Of a stretch of 64,000 nucleotides of DNA, positions 27,513 through 36,421 are shown in pieces. This stretch comes from Micavibrio sp964400125 (lineage in GTDB: Bacteria; Pseudomonadota; Alphaproteobacteria; Micavibrionales; Micavibrionaceae). The stretch lies in NCBI GenBank assembly GCA_964400125.1, contig CAYNSR010000002.1, positions 124,001-188,000 on the forward strand, given 5' to 3'. A model generated the notes under the pieces. It did not search any database and was not told the DNA's origin. It saw only the letters and a program-made list of their open reading frames with translations. Made by a program: the position numbers and the translations under genes. Each line of letters begins with the position of its first letter. Position 1 is the stretch's first letter.

Positions 27513-28396
27513 TGATTAAAGTTTTTTATGATCTCGCGCACCTTGTCGCCGATTTCCGGGTCGTGCAGGGCGTAGGCGATGTTGGCTTCGATGAAGCCGA
27601 TGCGGCTGCCGCAATCGTAACGCTGGCCGTCGTAACGCAGGCCGTGGAAGGGTTGTTTGCTGATCAGTTTTGCCATGGCATCGGTGAGCTGGATTTCTCC
27701 GCCTGCGCCTTTTTCAAAGCTGGCGAGATGATTGAAAACATCGGGCTGGAGGATATAGCGGCCAATAATCGACAGGGTTGACGGGGCCTCATCCGGTTTC
27801 GGTTTTTCAACCAGTCCTTTGACATCGACCAGTTTTCCATCATCGTTGCGGATATCGAGGATGCCGTAGCTGGCGGTTTGTTCACGCGGGATATCCATGA
27901 CGGCGACCAGATTGCCGCCAACCCGGTTATACATGTCGATCATCTGCGACAGGCAGCCGCGTTCGGCGAGGACCACATCGTCGGGCAGCAAGATGGCGAA
28001 AGGTTCGTTGCCAACGAGCTTGCGCGCGCACCAGATGGCGTGACCGAGGCCGAGAGGCCGTGCCTGCCGCGTCAGGAACAGCGAACCTTCGGGCAAGGCG
28101 GTGGAGCGGATTTTTTCCAGCAAATCCTGCTTGCCGCGCGATTCCAGCGTGGTCATCAATTCCGGCTGGTAATCGAAATGCTCCTCGAGCATTTCCTTGG
28201 AGCGCCCGGTCACGAAAATAAATTCCTCGATCCCGGCATCGCGGGCTTCTTCCACGGCGTGCTGGATGAGCGGACGGTCGGCCAGAGGCAGCATTTCCTT
28301 GGGCATGACCTTGGTCGCGGGGAGAAAGCGCGTCCCCAGACCGGCAACGGGAAACACAGCCTTGCGAACGGGTTTCCATTGTTTCGAAAAGAACAT
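27509..28396 (-). CDS. galU: UTP-glucose-1-phosphate uridylyltransferase
   Basis: It makes UDP-glucose. The nucleotide-binding signature is PVAGLGTRFLPATKVMPKEM (residues 16-35); GHAIWCARKLVGNEPFAILLPDD and GLVEKPK follow. The 295 aa length matches the family. Its stop overlaps the start of the phosphohexomutase gene, so supply of glucose 1-phosphate and its activation are encoded together. The gene starts at ATG (MFFSKQWKPVRKAVFP). Confidence 0.97.
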   Translation of the reverse strand: MFFSKQWKPVRKAVFPVAGLGTRFLPATKVMPKEMLPLADRPLIQHAVEEARDAGIEEFIFVTGRSKEMLEEHFDYQPELMTTLESRGKQDLLEKIRSTALPEGSLFLTRQARPLGLGHAIWCARKLVGNEPFAILLPDDVVLAERGCLSQMIDMYNRVGGNLVAVMDIPREQTASYGILDIRNDDGKLVDVKGLVEKPKPDEAPSTLSIIGRYILQPDVFNHLASFEKGAGGEIQLTDAMAKLISKQPFHGLRYDGQRYDCGSRIGFIEANIAYALHDPEIGDKVREIIKNFNQ

Positions 28397-28478
28397 GGTT
28401 GTCTTATGCCAGATTATGAGCGGGACACTGGATTAAGGCATAGACCGGGCGGGTTTTCAAGCGGGGGCGTGGTTTTCG

Positions 28479-28907
28479 TTATTTCAGCAAGAAGTCGCGG
28501 GCCGCGTTGAGTTTTGTGGCCATCCATGCGCTGCCCTGCTGGTCGGGGTGGATTTTCATCATCAGGCGTTTATAGGCGTCGTGGATGTCTTGCGTACTGG
28601 CATCGCCGTTCAGGCCGAGGATTTTTAAGGCTTCTTCGCGGGTCATGGGGGCGGCAGCAGACTCGGGCGGTGCGGCGGCCTTGTGGCGGCGATAGAGGGT
28701 GATGCCAATCGGCCAGAGCGCGGACAGTGCGGCAAGGGCCAGCGGCAGGCGTCCGGTCACCGCCAGTAAAAACAGCGCCAGTGCCAGCGCCCCGGTGATG
28801 ACGGTGACGATCATCGTCGTCACCTGTTTCGGGGTGGCGATCAGGAAAAAGCGGTAGAGACCGTAAAGACCGATGATGACCCCGAGGGCAAGAAAGAGAT
28901 AGGGCAT
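28479..28907 (-). CDS. Membrane protein with C-terminal J domain
   Basis: A 142-residue protein with two or three N-terminal hydrophobic helices (LFLALGVIIGLYGLYRFFLI, VTTMIVTVITGALALALFLLAV) and a C-terminal DnaJ domain: TREEALKILGLNGDASTQDI, KRLMMKIHPDQQGS with the HPD motif, and a final helix. The architecture resembles TIM14/DjlA-like J proteins that recruit DnaK to the membrane. Its start is followed upstream by a palindromic repeat. Confidence 0.9.
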   Translation of the reverse strand: MPYLFLALGVIIGLYGLYRFFLIATPKQVTTMIVTVITGALALALFLLAVTGRLPLALAALSALWPIGITLYRRHKAAAPPESAAAPMTREEALKILGLNGDASTQDIHDAYKRLMMKIHPDQQGSAWMATKLNAARDFLLK

Positions 28908-28934
28908 GTTTTGTCCAGATGAGTTGTTGAGTGA

Positions 28935-29028
28935 AAAATTAAGGTTACAGTATACTTAATTATTTTACCGATACCGCCTGTTTAGTTACATTGCGGATTA
29001 TAATTAAGTATACTGTAACCTTAATTTT
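28935..29028. repeat. Palindromic element, copy 3 (94-nt form)
   Basis: Arms 28935-28963 and 29000-29028 are perfect 29-nt reverse complements around a 36-nt loop. The arm contains AAGGTTACAGTATACTTAAT. Total size and loop length are identical to the copy at 29698-29791, although the loop sequences differ. It lies between the J-domain gene and the peptidase E-like gene, ending 15 nt before the latter's stop. Confidence 0.95.
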
Positions 29029-29042
29029 ATAACCTTAAGTTT

Positions 29043-29654
29043 CTACCTAATGACTGTCTCCTGCCCGCTGTACAGTAAAACCTGATCATCATTCAAGGCT
29101 ATAATTTGATGTCCTTGGTTCTCCCATTCGGCCTTTAACACTTGGGCTATGGGACCGTATTTGGGATGATCTGCATGCACCATGACGAGACTTGGATATA
29201 GGCCAAGCCCTGTAAAATCAATCAGCGTAGATTTACTAGGATCGTCCATTTTTCCTATATAATCAATGCGCGGGCAGGCTACTACTGCTCCTGCACTGCA
29301 TCCGATATAGTTTTTTCCATCACCAGCCCATGCCTGAATAGCCTTGTCAAATCCTGAACGCTGCATGTGATCGAGCAAGTAGTAAGTATTTCCTCCAGCT
29401 ACATAAACAGTTTTATGTGCAGTCAGTTTAGCTTGCACATCACTGGATGTTTTTCCTGAAAGGTCAAAAACATCCAGCATGACCCCCAATTCACGCAAGG
29501 CGTTCATCTCCTCCACTTGCCAGCCCCGGTCTTCAAGAGCATAAGCATTGGCAGCTGTTGGAATACACAGGGCTGAGCGTATCCCAGCATCCTCCAAAAT
29601 GGGCGCTATTTTAGATTGGCTTTTGTCGAGCTTCGAGGCGAGGACAAGTTTCAT
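29043..29654 (-). CDS. Peptidase E-like (S51) protein
   Basis: A 203-residue protein of the class-I-glutamine-amidotransferase-like fold. VYVAGGNTYYLLDHMQRSG is the oxyanion-side motif, YIGCSAGAVVACPRI carries the nucleophile Ser120 and MVHADHPKYG gives a candidate His (160 or 163). These match aspartyl dipeptidase PepE and its relatives. The gene is more AT-rich than core neighbours and is enclosed by palindromic elements on both sides, which suggests it arrived as a unit. Substrate remains unknown. Confidence 0.88.
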   Translation of the reverse strand: MKLVLASKLDKSQSKIAPILEDAGIRSALCIPTAANAYALEDRGWQVEEMNALRELGVMLDVFDLSGKTSSDVQAKLTAHKTVYVAGGNTYYLLDHMQRSGFDKAIQAWAGDGKNYIGCSAGAVVACPRIDYIGKMDDPSKSTLIDFTGLGLYPSLVMVHADHPKYGPIAQVLKAEWENQGHQIIALNDDQVLLYSGQETVIR

Positions 29655-29697
29655 AGAGCGATCTCTTTTTCAACGCAGCGTGGGGGCGGCAGAAATC

Positions 29698-29791
29698 AAG
29701 TTAAGGTTACAGTATACTTAATTATTATCCGCGATACAGATCAGGCCGCATGGCTGGACAAGAATAATTAAGTATACTGTAACCTTAACTT
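29698..29791. repeat. Palindromic element, copy 4 (94-nt form)
   Basis: Perfect 29-nt arms (29698-29726, 29763-29791) and a 36-nt loop. The right arm supplies part of the stop codon of the next minus-strand gene, so the element abuts or replaced its 3' end. The loop (ATCCGCGATACAGATCAGGC...) shows partial likeness to the reverse complement of the loop of copy 3 (ATCCGCAATG..CAGGC), hinting at opposite orientation. Confidence 0.95.
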
Positions 29792-30344
29792 AGGGGGATG
29801 GGGGCTGGAAGCTCGGCGAGGTGATTGTTTTTGGCCAGATTTGCCGTGCGTTGTTGTCAAATATTTTCATCCCGTCTTTGAGCCAGATGTATTCATGGAA
29901 ATGATGTTTTATATCCTGACTGACTGGCATGCGAATGGCGAATGCTGGGGGGATGTTGTGTTGCCTGAAAATTTCTGCGGCGAACTTGATCGCCTCGCGT
30001 GTGCCTGAAATTTGGGCCATGTGATGGTCATGCGGCGTGTTCTTCAAAAATGTAAGCGCGTCTTCCAGTTCAGTTATCACATCGTCGGAGGTGTAAATTT
30101 TATCGACACCGACGTAATAAAAAGGGGTTTCAACACATTGGGCACCCGCAAACTGGCCCTTCAGGCTGCTGTCTTGTGTTGTGACCTGAAGCAGCTTGAA
30201 GGCAAAACCTTTATGGGTCAGACATTCGTGCGCGGCAGTGGATTCATCGGCGGTGGGTCTGGTGATCTGGGAATATACCTGTGTCGCAAGATTGGGAAAA
30301 ATCCTGACATATAATTTTGGTTTGCAGGTTTGGTCCTGTGACAT
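29790..30344 (-). CDS. Hypothetical protein between two palindromic elements
   Basis: A 184-residue protein without a signal peptide, starting MSQDQTCKPKLYVRIFPNL. Pattern: a helical region, then HDHHMAQISGTREAIKFAAE and KHHFHEYIWLKDGMKIFDNN, rich in His. The multiple HH pairs could bind metal but no family is recognised. The stop TAA is formed within the palindromic element, so the original C-terminus (now PSFQPPSP) may have been altered by the insertion. It is separated from aminopeptidase P by another copy. Confidence 0.7.
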   Translation of the reverse strand: MSQDQTCKPKLYVRIFPNLATQVYSQITRPTADESTAAHECLTHKGFAFKLLQVTTQDSSLKGQFAGAQCVETPFYYVGVDKIYTSDDVITELEDALTFLKNTPHDHHMAQISGTREAIKFAAEIFRQHNIPPAFAIRMPVSQDIKHHFHEYIWLKDGMKIFDNNARQIWPKTITSPSFQPPSP

Positions 30345-30447
30345 CTTGCTTTTCCCTTTGCGTTTGATTTGGATCAGGGAATTCTAAAGGGATTCACGGG
30401 GATTACAACTCGAAGATTATGGGAATTATCTTGTGAATTCAGGGTGT

Positions 30448-30527
30448 TAATTAAGGTTACAAATTAAGGTTACAGTATACTTAATTATTCTGAAGTAGAA
30501 TAATTAAGTATACTGTAACCTTAATTT
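30448..30527. repeat. Palindromic element, copy 5 (short-loop form with end duplication)
   Basis: Arms 30461-30491 and 30497-30527 are perfect 31-nt reverse complements with a 5-nt loop GAAGT. Immediately left, TAATTAAGGTTAC (30448-30460) repeats the outer 13 bases of the left arm, the same kind of end duplication as in copy 1. Confidence 0.93.
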
Positions 30528-30566
30528 GGGCTTTTTAAAAGCGGGGGGAGGGATTAAGGTGGCGGG

Positions 30567-32441
30567 ATGACGCAACCTCTACAAAAAGAAAAAAACATGG
30601 AACAGGCAAACAGGCTCGCGGCGCTTCGCGGGGAAATGAAAAAGCATGGCATAAACGGATTCCTGATTCCCCGGGCGGATGAGTTTATGGGGGAGTATGT
30701 TCCGGCGCGGGGCGAGCGTCTGGCATGGATCAGCGGGTTTACCGGGTCGGCGGGGGTTGCCGCCGTGCTGGAAAATGATGCAGTGGTCACGACCGATGAC
30801 CGCTACGATATCCAGATTGAAAAAGAGGTTGATGAGAATCTTTTCACGCGCCGCGTGACCAAGGTGGGGTTCGGTCTGGTCGAATGGCTGCACGACAATA
30901 TGCCGCAAGGGCAGGTGCTCGGTTATGATCCGTTCCTGCACACGGGAAAGACAATCAGTGAGATGCAGGCGGCCCTGAAGGCGCAAAATATCACGTTGAA
31001 GCCTGTGGCTGGGAATTTGATTGACGCGATATGGGCGGACCAGCCCGGCGCACCGACGGCACGAGTGGAAGTGTTCCCCGAAGCCATTGCCGGGCGCAGC
31101 GCACAGGAAAAACGCGAAAGCATCGGCACGGCCATCGCGGCCAGCGGCGCGGAGGCCGCCGTGGTGACCCAGCCGGATTCGATCGCGTGGTTGCTGAATA
31201 TTCGCGGAAATGATGTGCCGCATACGCCGTTTGCGCTGTCCTATGCGATTGTTTATGCCGATGCCCGTGTTGACTGGTTTATCGACAAGGGCAAGATCAC
31301 CCCTCAGGTACAGGCCCATATCGGCAATCAGGTGCAGGTGAAAGACCCGGCAACGCTGGAAGATTCCCTCAAGGGCCTGGCGGGGAAAGCGGTGCAGTAC
31401 GACCCCGAACGTTCTGCCATCTGGTTCCGGCAGGTTTTAGAATCCGCAGGCGTGCAGGTCGTCGCACATGAAAATCCTTGCGTCCTGCCCAAGGCCTGCA
31501 AGACGCTGCAGGAGCAGGATGCCATGCGCAATGCGCATTTGCGTGACGGGATCAATGTGACCAAATTTCTCGTCTGGCTGGATCGCGAGGGCGGCAAGGG
31601 GAATTTGAGCGAGCTGGATGTGGTTGACAGGCTGGAATCCTTCCGTCGGCTGGATAAAGGGTTTCGCGACAGCAGTTTTGATACGATCTGCGGGTGGGCG
31701 GCGCATGGCGCGATCGTGCATTATCGCGCCACGCCGGAATCGAATGTGAGCATCACCCCGCCGGGTATTTTGCTGCTCGACAGCGGCGCGCAATATCTGG
31801 AAGGGACCACCGATATCACGCGCACCATCGCCATCGGCGAACCGACGCCAGAACAAAAGAAAGCCTTTACCCTTGTCCTGCGCGGCCATATCGGGATTGC
31901 CGATGCGCCTTTTCCGGAGGGGACACGCGGGGTTGATCTCGATGTTCTGGCGCATCTTCCGCTGCGCAAGGCCGGAATGGATTACGGCCACGGTACGGGG
32001 CACGGGGTCGGGTGTTACCTGTCTGTGCATGAAGAGGGCGGCGGCCTGAGCAGTCGGGCCATGCGGGCCTTCAGGCCGGGCATGGTGGTGTCCAACGAGC
32101 CGGGATATTACAAAAAGGATTCCTTTGGCATCCGGATCGAAAATCTGGTTCTGGTGCGTGAAAACGGCATGATCGAAGATGTGAAGGCGATGGCGTTCGA
32201 AACGCTGACGCTGGTGCCGATCGACCGCCGCCTGATCGCGCCGGAATTAATGCAAGACGATGAACTGGCATGGCTGAATGCCTACCACGCCCGTGTTGCC
32301 CGCGAACTCACGCCCCATCTTGATGCCGATGAAGTCGCGTGGCTGAAGGAGGCCACGAAACCTATAAAAAAGCCTGACGCCGCGAGCCCGAAACCGGCGT
32401 CGCGGTTGCCATCGAAAAAGGGGCCGGATCTGTCGCCATAG
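30567..32441 (+). CDS. Aminopeptidase P (M24B), long type
   Basis: It removes an N-terminal residue before proline. The 624-aa, three-domain form resembles eukaryotic-type aminopeptidase P: two creatinase-like N-terminal domains, then the metal-binding pita-bread domain with LLLDSGAQYLEGTTDITRT (two Asp), GHGTGHGVGCYLSVHE (His), VSNEPGYYKKDSFGIRIEN (two Glu). The Pro/Lys/Ser tail after about residue 600 is unusual. ATG 30567 is used; an in-frame ATG at 30597 is possible. A palindromic element lies 40 nt upstream, where the promoter would be expected. Confidence 0.95.
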   Translation: MTQPLQKEKNMEQANRLAALRGEMKKHGINGFLIPRADEFMGEYVPARGERLAWISGFTGSAGVAAVLENDAVVTTDDRYDIQIEKEVDENLFTRRVTKVGFGLVEWLHDNMPQGQVLGYDPFLHTGKTISEMQAALKAQNITLKPVAGNLIDAIWADQPGAPTARVEVFPEAIAGRSAQEKRESIGTAIAASGAEAAVVTQPDSIAWLLNIRGNDVPHTPFALSYAIVYADARVDWFIDKGKITPQVQAHIGNQVQVKDPATLEDSLKGLAGKAVQYDPERSAIWFRQVLESAGVQVVAHENPCVLPKACKTLQEQDAMRNAHLRDGINVTKFLVWLDREGGKGNLSELDVVDRLESFRRLDKGFRDSSFDTICGWAAHGAIVHYRATPESNVSITPPGILLLDSGAQYLEGTTDITRTIAIGEPTPEQKKAFTLVLRGHIGIADAPFPEGTRGVDLDVLAHLPLRKAGMDYGHGTGHGVGCYLSVHEEGGGLSSRAMRAFRPGMVVSNEPGYYKKDSFGIRIENLVLVRENGMIEDVKAMAFETLTLVPIDRRLIAPELMQDDELAWLNAYHARVARELTPHLDADEVAWLKEATKPIKKPDAASPKPASRLPSKKGPDLSP

Positions 32442-32448
32442 CAGGCTG

Positions 32449-33888
32449 TTAGGGACGTTTTCTCTTGTCGAGGAACGATGCGTTCTTGTTGTCGGTGTAG
32501 ATTTCGTTCAGGCCGGGCGCACGGTTATAGGCCGTATACATGACATTGGTGCAGCGCAGGCTTTCCTGCCAGCCGTTATAGGGTTCGATCAGGTCGCGGT
32601 TGACATGGGGAAAGACCGCCCGCAGCGTATTGTTGAAGATGACCGAAAAACGGTCAGTGAAATTCGGCGTCTGGATCGCATTGATGACGAGCACGCCGTC
32701 GGGGTTCAGCGCGTTGCGCACCTGTTCAAAAAATTCCCGCGTGACCAGATGTTCCGGGAAGCTCAGGATGTTGCTGTAGGCGTCGATAAAGATCAGGTCG
32801 AATTTGCGGTCCGTCTGCGCCAGAAAGGCGCGGGCTTCATCGGCGATGAAGGTTTTGTTGGGAGTCAGGGGTTCGTGCAGGAAATATTTTTCCGCGACAT
32901 CCTTCAGGTCCGGATCGATATCGATAAAAGCGTATCTGTTTTTGGTGTCTTTCAGGCCAACGGTGAAGCCGCCCGCGCCCAGAACCAGAATATCCATGGC
33001 GGGGGCCTCGGTGGGCCGGGAATTGATAAAATTCTGGTCGACATACTGGACATAGGGGAAGGAGGACATGTCCGCCTTTTCCGGTTCTGACGGGATGCCC
33101 GAGGCGAGGCTGTGGTTCAACAGCAGGACTTTCGATGTGTCGTTGTCGGAATAACGGACCTCGATGGTGTTGTACTGGTTATGCTTGATGATCCCGAGGG
33201 CATTGAAAACAGCGTCGCCGTTGAGATACAGCGAGAGCAAAAAGGCGATGACGGACATCAGGATATAGCGGTTGAACGTTTCCTTGGACAGGATAATCGT
33301 CAGCAGGAGCAGACAGGCAATCGCGATGGTCACGGCGTGATGGGTGCCGACCTGCGGCATCAGGACGAGGGTTGTAAACACGGCCCCCATGAATGATCCC
33401 GCCGTTGACAGGAACATGATGGTTCCAGCGAATTTCGGCAGGGACTGGCGGGGGAAATAGTTGCTGATGAGCGGGACGGTCTGCCCGAGCATGAAAATCG
33501 GCAGGACGAGGAAAACAAGGCAATATGCGGTTGCCACCTTGATCCGGTTATCAAAAAAATCGCTGCGGGTGACGATGTCGAAAAAAATGCTCATCATCAC
33601 AAAGGAAAGTCCGAGCGACAGGATCAGGGCGGAAAGGGAGGTGTTGAGCAGCAATCTCCGCCGCACCGTCCCGTGTTTTCCGGGGCGGAAATTCCCGCCG
33701 ATGAAATAGCCGAAGGCCAGCGGCATCAAAACGGCGGCGATAATCAGGGAAACCGTATCTGTGCCGTTGCCGAGATAGGGAATCACCTGCCGGATGGCCA
33801 GCAATTCAGCCGACAGGACGACATATCCTTCGAGGAAGATGATAAGAAAAATCAGGAATGTCCGTTTCATGGCATGTCCGTGCAGCAT
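32449..33888 (-). CDS. Membrane protein fused to a spermidine-synthase-like domain (paralogue 2)
   Basis: A 479-residue fusion: about seven or eight membrane helices (residues 1-220; FLIFLIIFLEGYVVLSAELL, ILGQ-type loop FMLGQTVPLISNYF) and a C-terminal Rossmann domain with ILVLGAGGFTVGLKD, AFIDIDPDLKDVAE, IADEARAFLAQ and FDLIFIDAYSNIL. The latter is the aminopropyltransferase/spermidine synthase pattern. The whole protein aligns with the product at 34766-36229. AGGAGAA lies 9 nt before ATG 33888. Some members of this family are not polyamine synthases; substrate unknown. It is the third gene of a three-gene operon. Confidence 0.85.
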   Translation of the reverse strand: MLHGHAMKRTFLIFLIIFLEGYVVLSAELLAIRQVIPYLGNGTDTVSLIIAAVLMPLAFGYFIGGNFRPGKHGTVRRRLLLNTSLSALILSLGLSFVMMSIFFDIVTRSDFFDNRIKVATAYCLVFLVLPIFMLGQTVPLISNYFPRQSLPKFAGTIMFLSTAGSFMGAVFTTLVLMPQVGTHHAVTIAIACLLLLTIILSKETFNRYILMSVIAFLLSLYLNGDAVFNALGIIKHNQYNTIEVRYSDNDTSKVLLLNHSLASGIPSEPEKADMSSFPYVQYVDQNFINSRPTEAPAMDILVLGAGGFTVGLKDTKNRYAFIDIDPDLKDVAEKYFLHEPLTPNKTFIADEARAFLAQTDRKFDLIFIDAYSNILSFPEHLVTREFFEQVRNALNPDGVLVINAIQTPNFTDRFSVIFNNTLRAVFPHVNRDLIEPYNGWQESLRCTNVMYTAYNRAPGLNEIYTDNKNASFLDKRKRP

Positions 33889-33890
33889 TT

Positions 33891-34769
33891 TCAGCGGTTC
33901 TCCTGATCGGCGGGGGGTGACGGTTTTTTAAGCGGATAGGCCCGCCGGAATTTTTTACCCAATCGCCTGAATGGAAAGAGCATCAGGGGCAGGAATTCTT
34001 CCCGGATCATTTTCTGGTCGCTTGCGCCAATTCCGTAGGCCTTGGGCAATTCACCCTTCGGGAAATAATAGGTGCCGAACAAAATGTCGATAAACGGAAA
34101 CGCCACGACAAAATTTTTATCGTAGGCGGCCTTGTCCGCGGCATGGTGCCAGCGATGGTAGTTGGGGCTGACAAGAAGGTAGCGTGCGATCCCCTTGAAT
34201 TCGAAGTTCATGTTGCTGTGCGCCCAGTAATCGATTATTTCGATGAAAAGTGCGGTCAGAAGGATACCTGTCCCGTCAAACCCGGCGAAGTGGAGAACAA
34301 TCGCATTCGCGGTTACAGCCATCAGGATGTCACCCGGATGCATCCGGCCCTTTGTCAGCCAACTCAGCCCCGTAGCGCTATGATGGACGGCGTGGAAGGA
34401 CCACGCGTACATATGGGTCAGCCTGTGGCGCCAGTAAACTGCAAAATCTACAACAAGCGCGCCGAAGATCACCTGAAAGGCGATTGGCCAGGACTGGATT
34501 TGTTCGTTGAAGGCCTGATAGGGGGCAATCGCGGAGAGAAAGCCGGAAGTGAGCCATATTGCGATAATATAAAAGACCGGTCCCAGCACGTTGTCGTTCA
34601 GATAGGTAAGGATCAACTCCACTTTGAAAGAGGGGTTGAAAAAACGCCTATCGGGTTCGGCGGGGCGGAGGGATTCGAGCTTGTAGAAAATCAGGCCGAG
34701 GGCCCCGATTTTCAGGATAAAAATCAATAACTGGTCAAGAAAGGGATCTCCGGTCGAAAACGCGGTCAT
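33891..34769 (-). CDS. Fatty acid hydroxylase/sterol desaturase family membrane enzyme
   Basis: A 292-residue di-iron membrane oxygenase. His motifs: RHRLTHMYAWSFHAVHHSA (HxxxH and HxxHH) and HSNMNFEF ... SPNYHRWHHAADKAAYDKNF (HxxHH). Membrane helices flank them. Such enzymes hydroxylate or desaturate sterols, fatty acids, carotenoids or ceramide-like lipids. Its start codon overlaps the stop of the upstream spermidine-synthase-like gene (ATGA), and the downstream paralogue begins 2 nt after its stop, so all three act from one transcript, probably in envelope-lipid modification. Confidence 0.92.
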   Translation of the reverse strand: MTAFSTGDPFLDQLLIFILKIGALGLIFYKLESLRPAEPDRRFFNPSFKVELILTYLNDNVLGPVFYIIAIWLTSGFLSAIAPYQAFNEQIQSWPIAFQVIFGALVVDFAVYWRHRLTHMYAWSFHAVHHSATGLSWLTKGRMHPGDILMAVTANAIVLHFAGFDGTGILLTALFIEIIDYWAHSNMNFEFKGIARYLLVSPNYHRWHHAADKAAYDKNFVVAFPFIDILFGTYYFPKGELPKAYGIGASDQKMIREEFLPLMLFPFRRLGKKFRRAYPLKKPSPPADQENR

Positions 34770-36229
34770 TCCTCTTCGTTTCCTGTATTTTCCTGTTCGA
34801 TCCTGATGGCGTTTCGCCGGGGTTTATCGAACGAGATCGGGTTTTTATTGTCGGTGTATATGTCGCGTGTGTTCATTTTGGACTGGTGGATGTAGCTATA
34901 GATGATATTGGAAGTCATGGCGTCGTCGCGGGTCCAGCCGTCGAAGCTTTCACCAATGATCTGCCGGTTGACGAGGGGGAAAACGCTACGGAGGGTGTTG
35001 TCGAGTTTCTGGCTGAAGGCACCGGAGAATGTTGCCGAGGTGATAAAATTGGCTGCCATGACGCCTTCGGGGTTCATCGCGTTTTTTACCTGCACGAAGA
35101 AATCATGCGTGACAAGATATTCCGGCAGCGTCAGGCCGCCCAGATAGGCATCCAGAAAAACCAGATCGAATTTCCGTTTTTCGCGCATCAGGTATGAACG
35201 GATGTCTTCGCTCACAAAGACCTTGTTATCACCCAGTTTTTCCTTGAGGAAGCGTTGTTCCGCGACATCCTTCACGGCCGGATCGATATCGACATAGACA
35301 TAGCGATTCTTCGTGTCTTCCCGGCCAAAGGTGAATCCGGCGGAGCCGACAACCAGAATGTCTTTCGCCGGGATGTCGGATTTCATCAGCGGGGCGAGGT
35401 AATTGTCTTCGACGAATTCCACATAGGCATGTTTTTCCCCGTTGGGGCCGATCAGGGACGAGTCGTTATTGTTCATGATGAGATGGCGGCCCATGTCGTC
35501 TTCGAGAATGCTGATGGTGTTGTAGGCATTGTTCGAGACGATGCCCCGGCCCCGGATGACAGGGTTGCTGTTGATATAGAGGGCGCAGCAGGTGATGCCG
35601 ATCATGATAAGGATGGTTTCGTTTTTTTTCTTCTGGACGACCAGCATGAATATCGCCGTCAGGAGGAGAAAAATGACATTGACGGTGTTGTTGACGCCGA
35701 CGAAATTCATCAGCACAAGGGTCGAGACGACCGCGCCGAGGAACGAGCCAACGGTGGAGCAAAACAGCATTTTCCCGGTGATGCGGGACAGGCGTTCGGA
35801 GGAGAAATAGTTGCTGACCAGCGGGACGGTCTGCCCGAGGAGGAATACCGGGGTGACGAGGAAGGCGAGCGAGTAAAGCGTAATCAGGACGATCCGGTTG
35901 TCTATGCCGTTGTTCAGCAGCGTGAAGAAAAAAATCTCGACCAGAACATAGGACAGGCCGGGGAGAAGAAAGAGGGATGAAATGAGGATGTTCCGGGCCA
36001 GTCGTTTGCGGACGGAGCAGTATCTACCGTTGACGAAACCGGCCTTGAACCGTCCACCGACATAATACCCGACGGCCAGCGGCATCAGGACGGCGGCGAT
36101 AATGATGGAAACCGTATCCGTGCCGTTGCCGACATAGGCAGTGGTCAGCCGGATGGCGATCAATTCCGAGGCGAGGACGACATAACCCTCTATGATTATG
36201 ACAATAAACAACAGAAAAGTTAAGTTCAC
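34766..36229 (-). CDS. Membrane protein fused to a spermidine-synthase-like domain (paralogue 1)
   Basis: A 487-residue homologue of the 32449-33888 product with the same layout: N-terminal helices (LFIVIIIEGYVVLASELIAI, VGNGTDTVSIIIAAVLMPLA), the loop FLLGQTVPLVSNYFS, then a Rossmann domain DILVVGSAGFTFGRED, YVYVDIDPAVKDVAEQ, FVSEDIRSYLM and FDLVFLDAYLGGL. Conservation of the acidic residues suggests both copies are active. It is the promoter-proximal gene of the operon; upstream lies about 190 nt before atpH, transcribed divergently. Confidence 0.85.
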   Translation of the reverse strand: MNLTFLLFIVIIIEGYVVLASELIAIRLTTAYVGNGTDTVSIIIAAVLMPLAVGYYVGGRFKAGFVNGRYCSVRKRLARNILISSLFLLPGLSYVLVEIFFFTLLNNGIDNRIVLITLYSLAFLVTPVFLLGQTVPLVSNYFSSERLSRITGKMLFCSTVGSFLGAVVSTLVLMNFVGVNNTVNVIFLLLTAIFMLVVQKKKNETILIMIGITCCALYINSNPVIRGRGIVSNNAYNTISILEDDMGRHLIMNNNDSSLIGPNGEKHAYVEFVEDNYLAPLMKSDIPAKDILVVGSAGFTFGREDTKNRYVYVDIDPAVKDVAEQRFLKEKLGDNKVFVSEDIRSYLMREKRKFDLVFLDAYLGGLTLPEYLVTHDFFVQVKNAMNPEGVMAANFITSATFSGAFSQKLDNTLRSVFPLVNRQIIGESFDGWTRDDAMTSNIIYSYIHQSKMNTRDIYTDNKNPISFDKPRRNAIRIEQENTGNEEE

Positions 36230-36421
36230 GCCGTGCCCCCCGTAACTTGCAATTCACCAGTCCCGAGCATCCGATAATCAGGCTTCAAAGACAATAGGTG
36301 TGTTGATGGTGTTTTTCGAGGGCCGGGTGGCCGGAAAGGTCAGGGAATCTGCTTGATCCGCGTTTTTGCCTGTGGTACATGAACCTCGACTTTAACCTTT
36401 GTTGACAAGAGAGATTTCGCC

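Noticed and set aside
29698..29791. Palindromes as integron attC sites with gene cassettes
   Set aside because: The arms contain GTTACAG, which does not fit the GTTRRRY core, the arms are perfectly paired without the extrahelical bases of attC, and no integrase gene is in the window.
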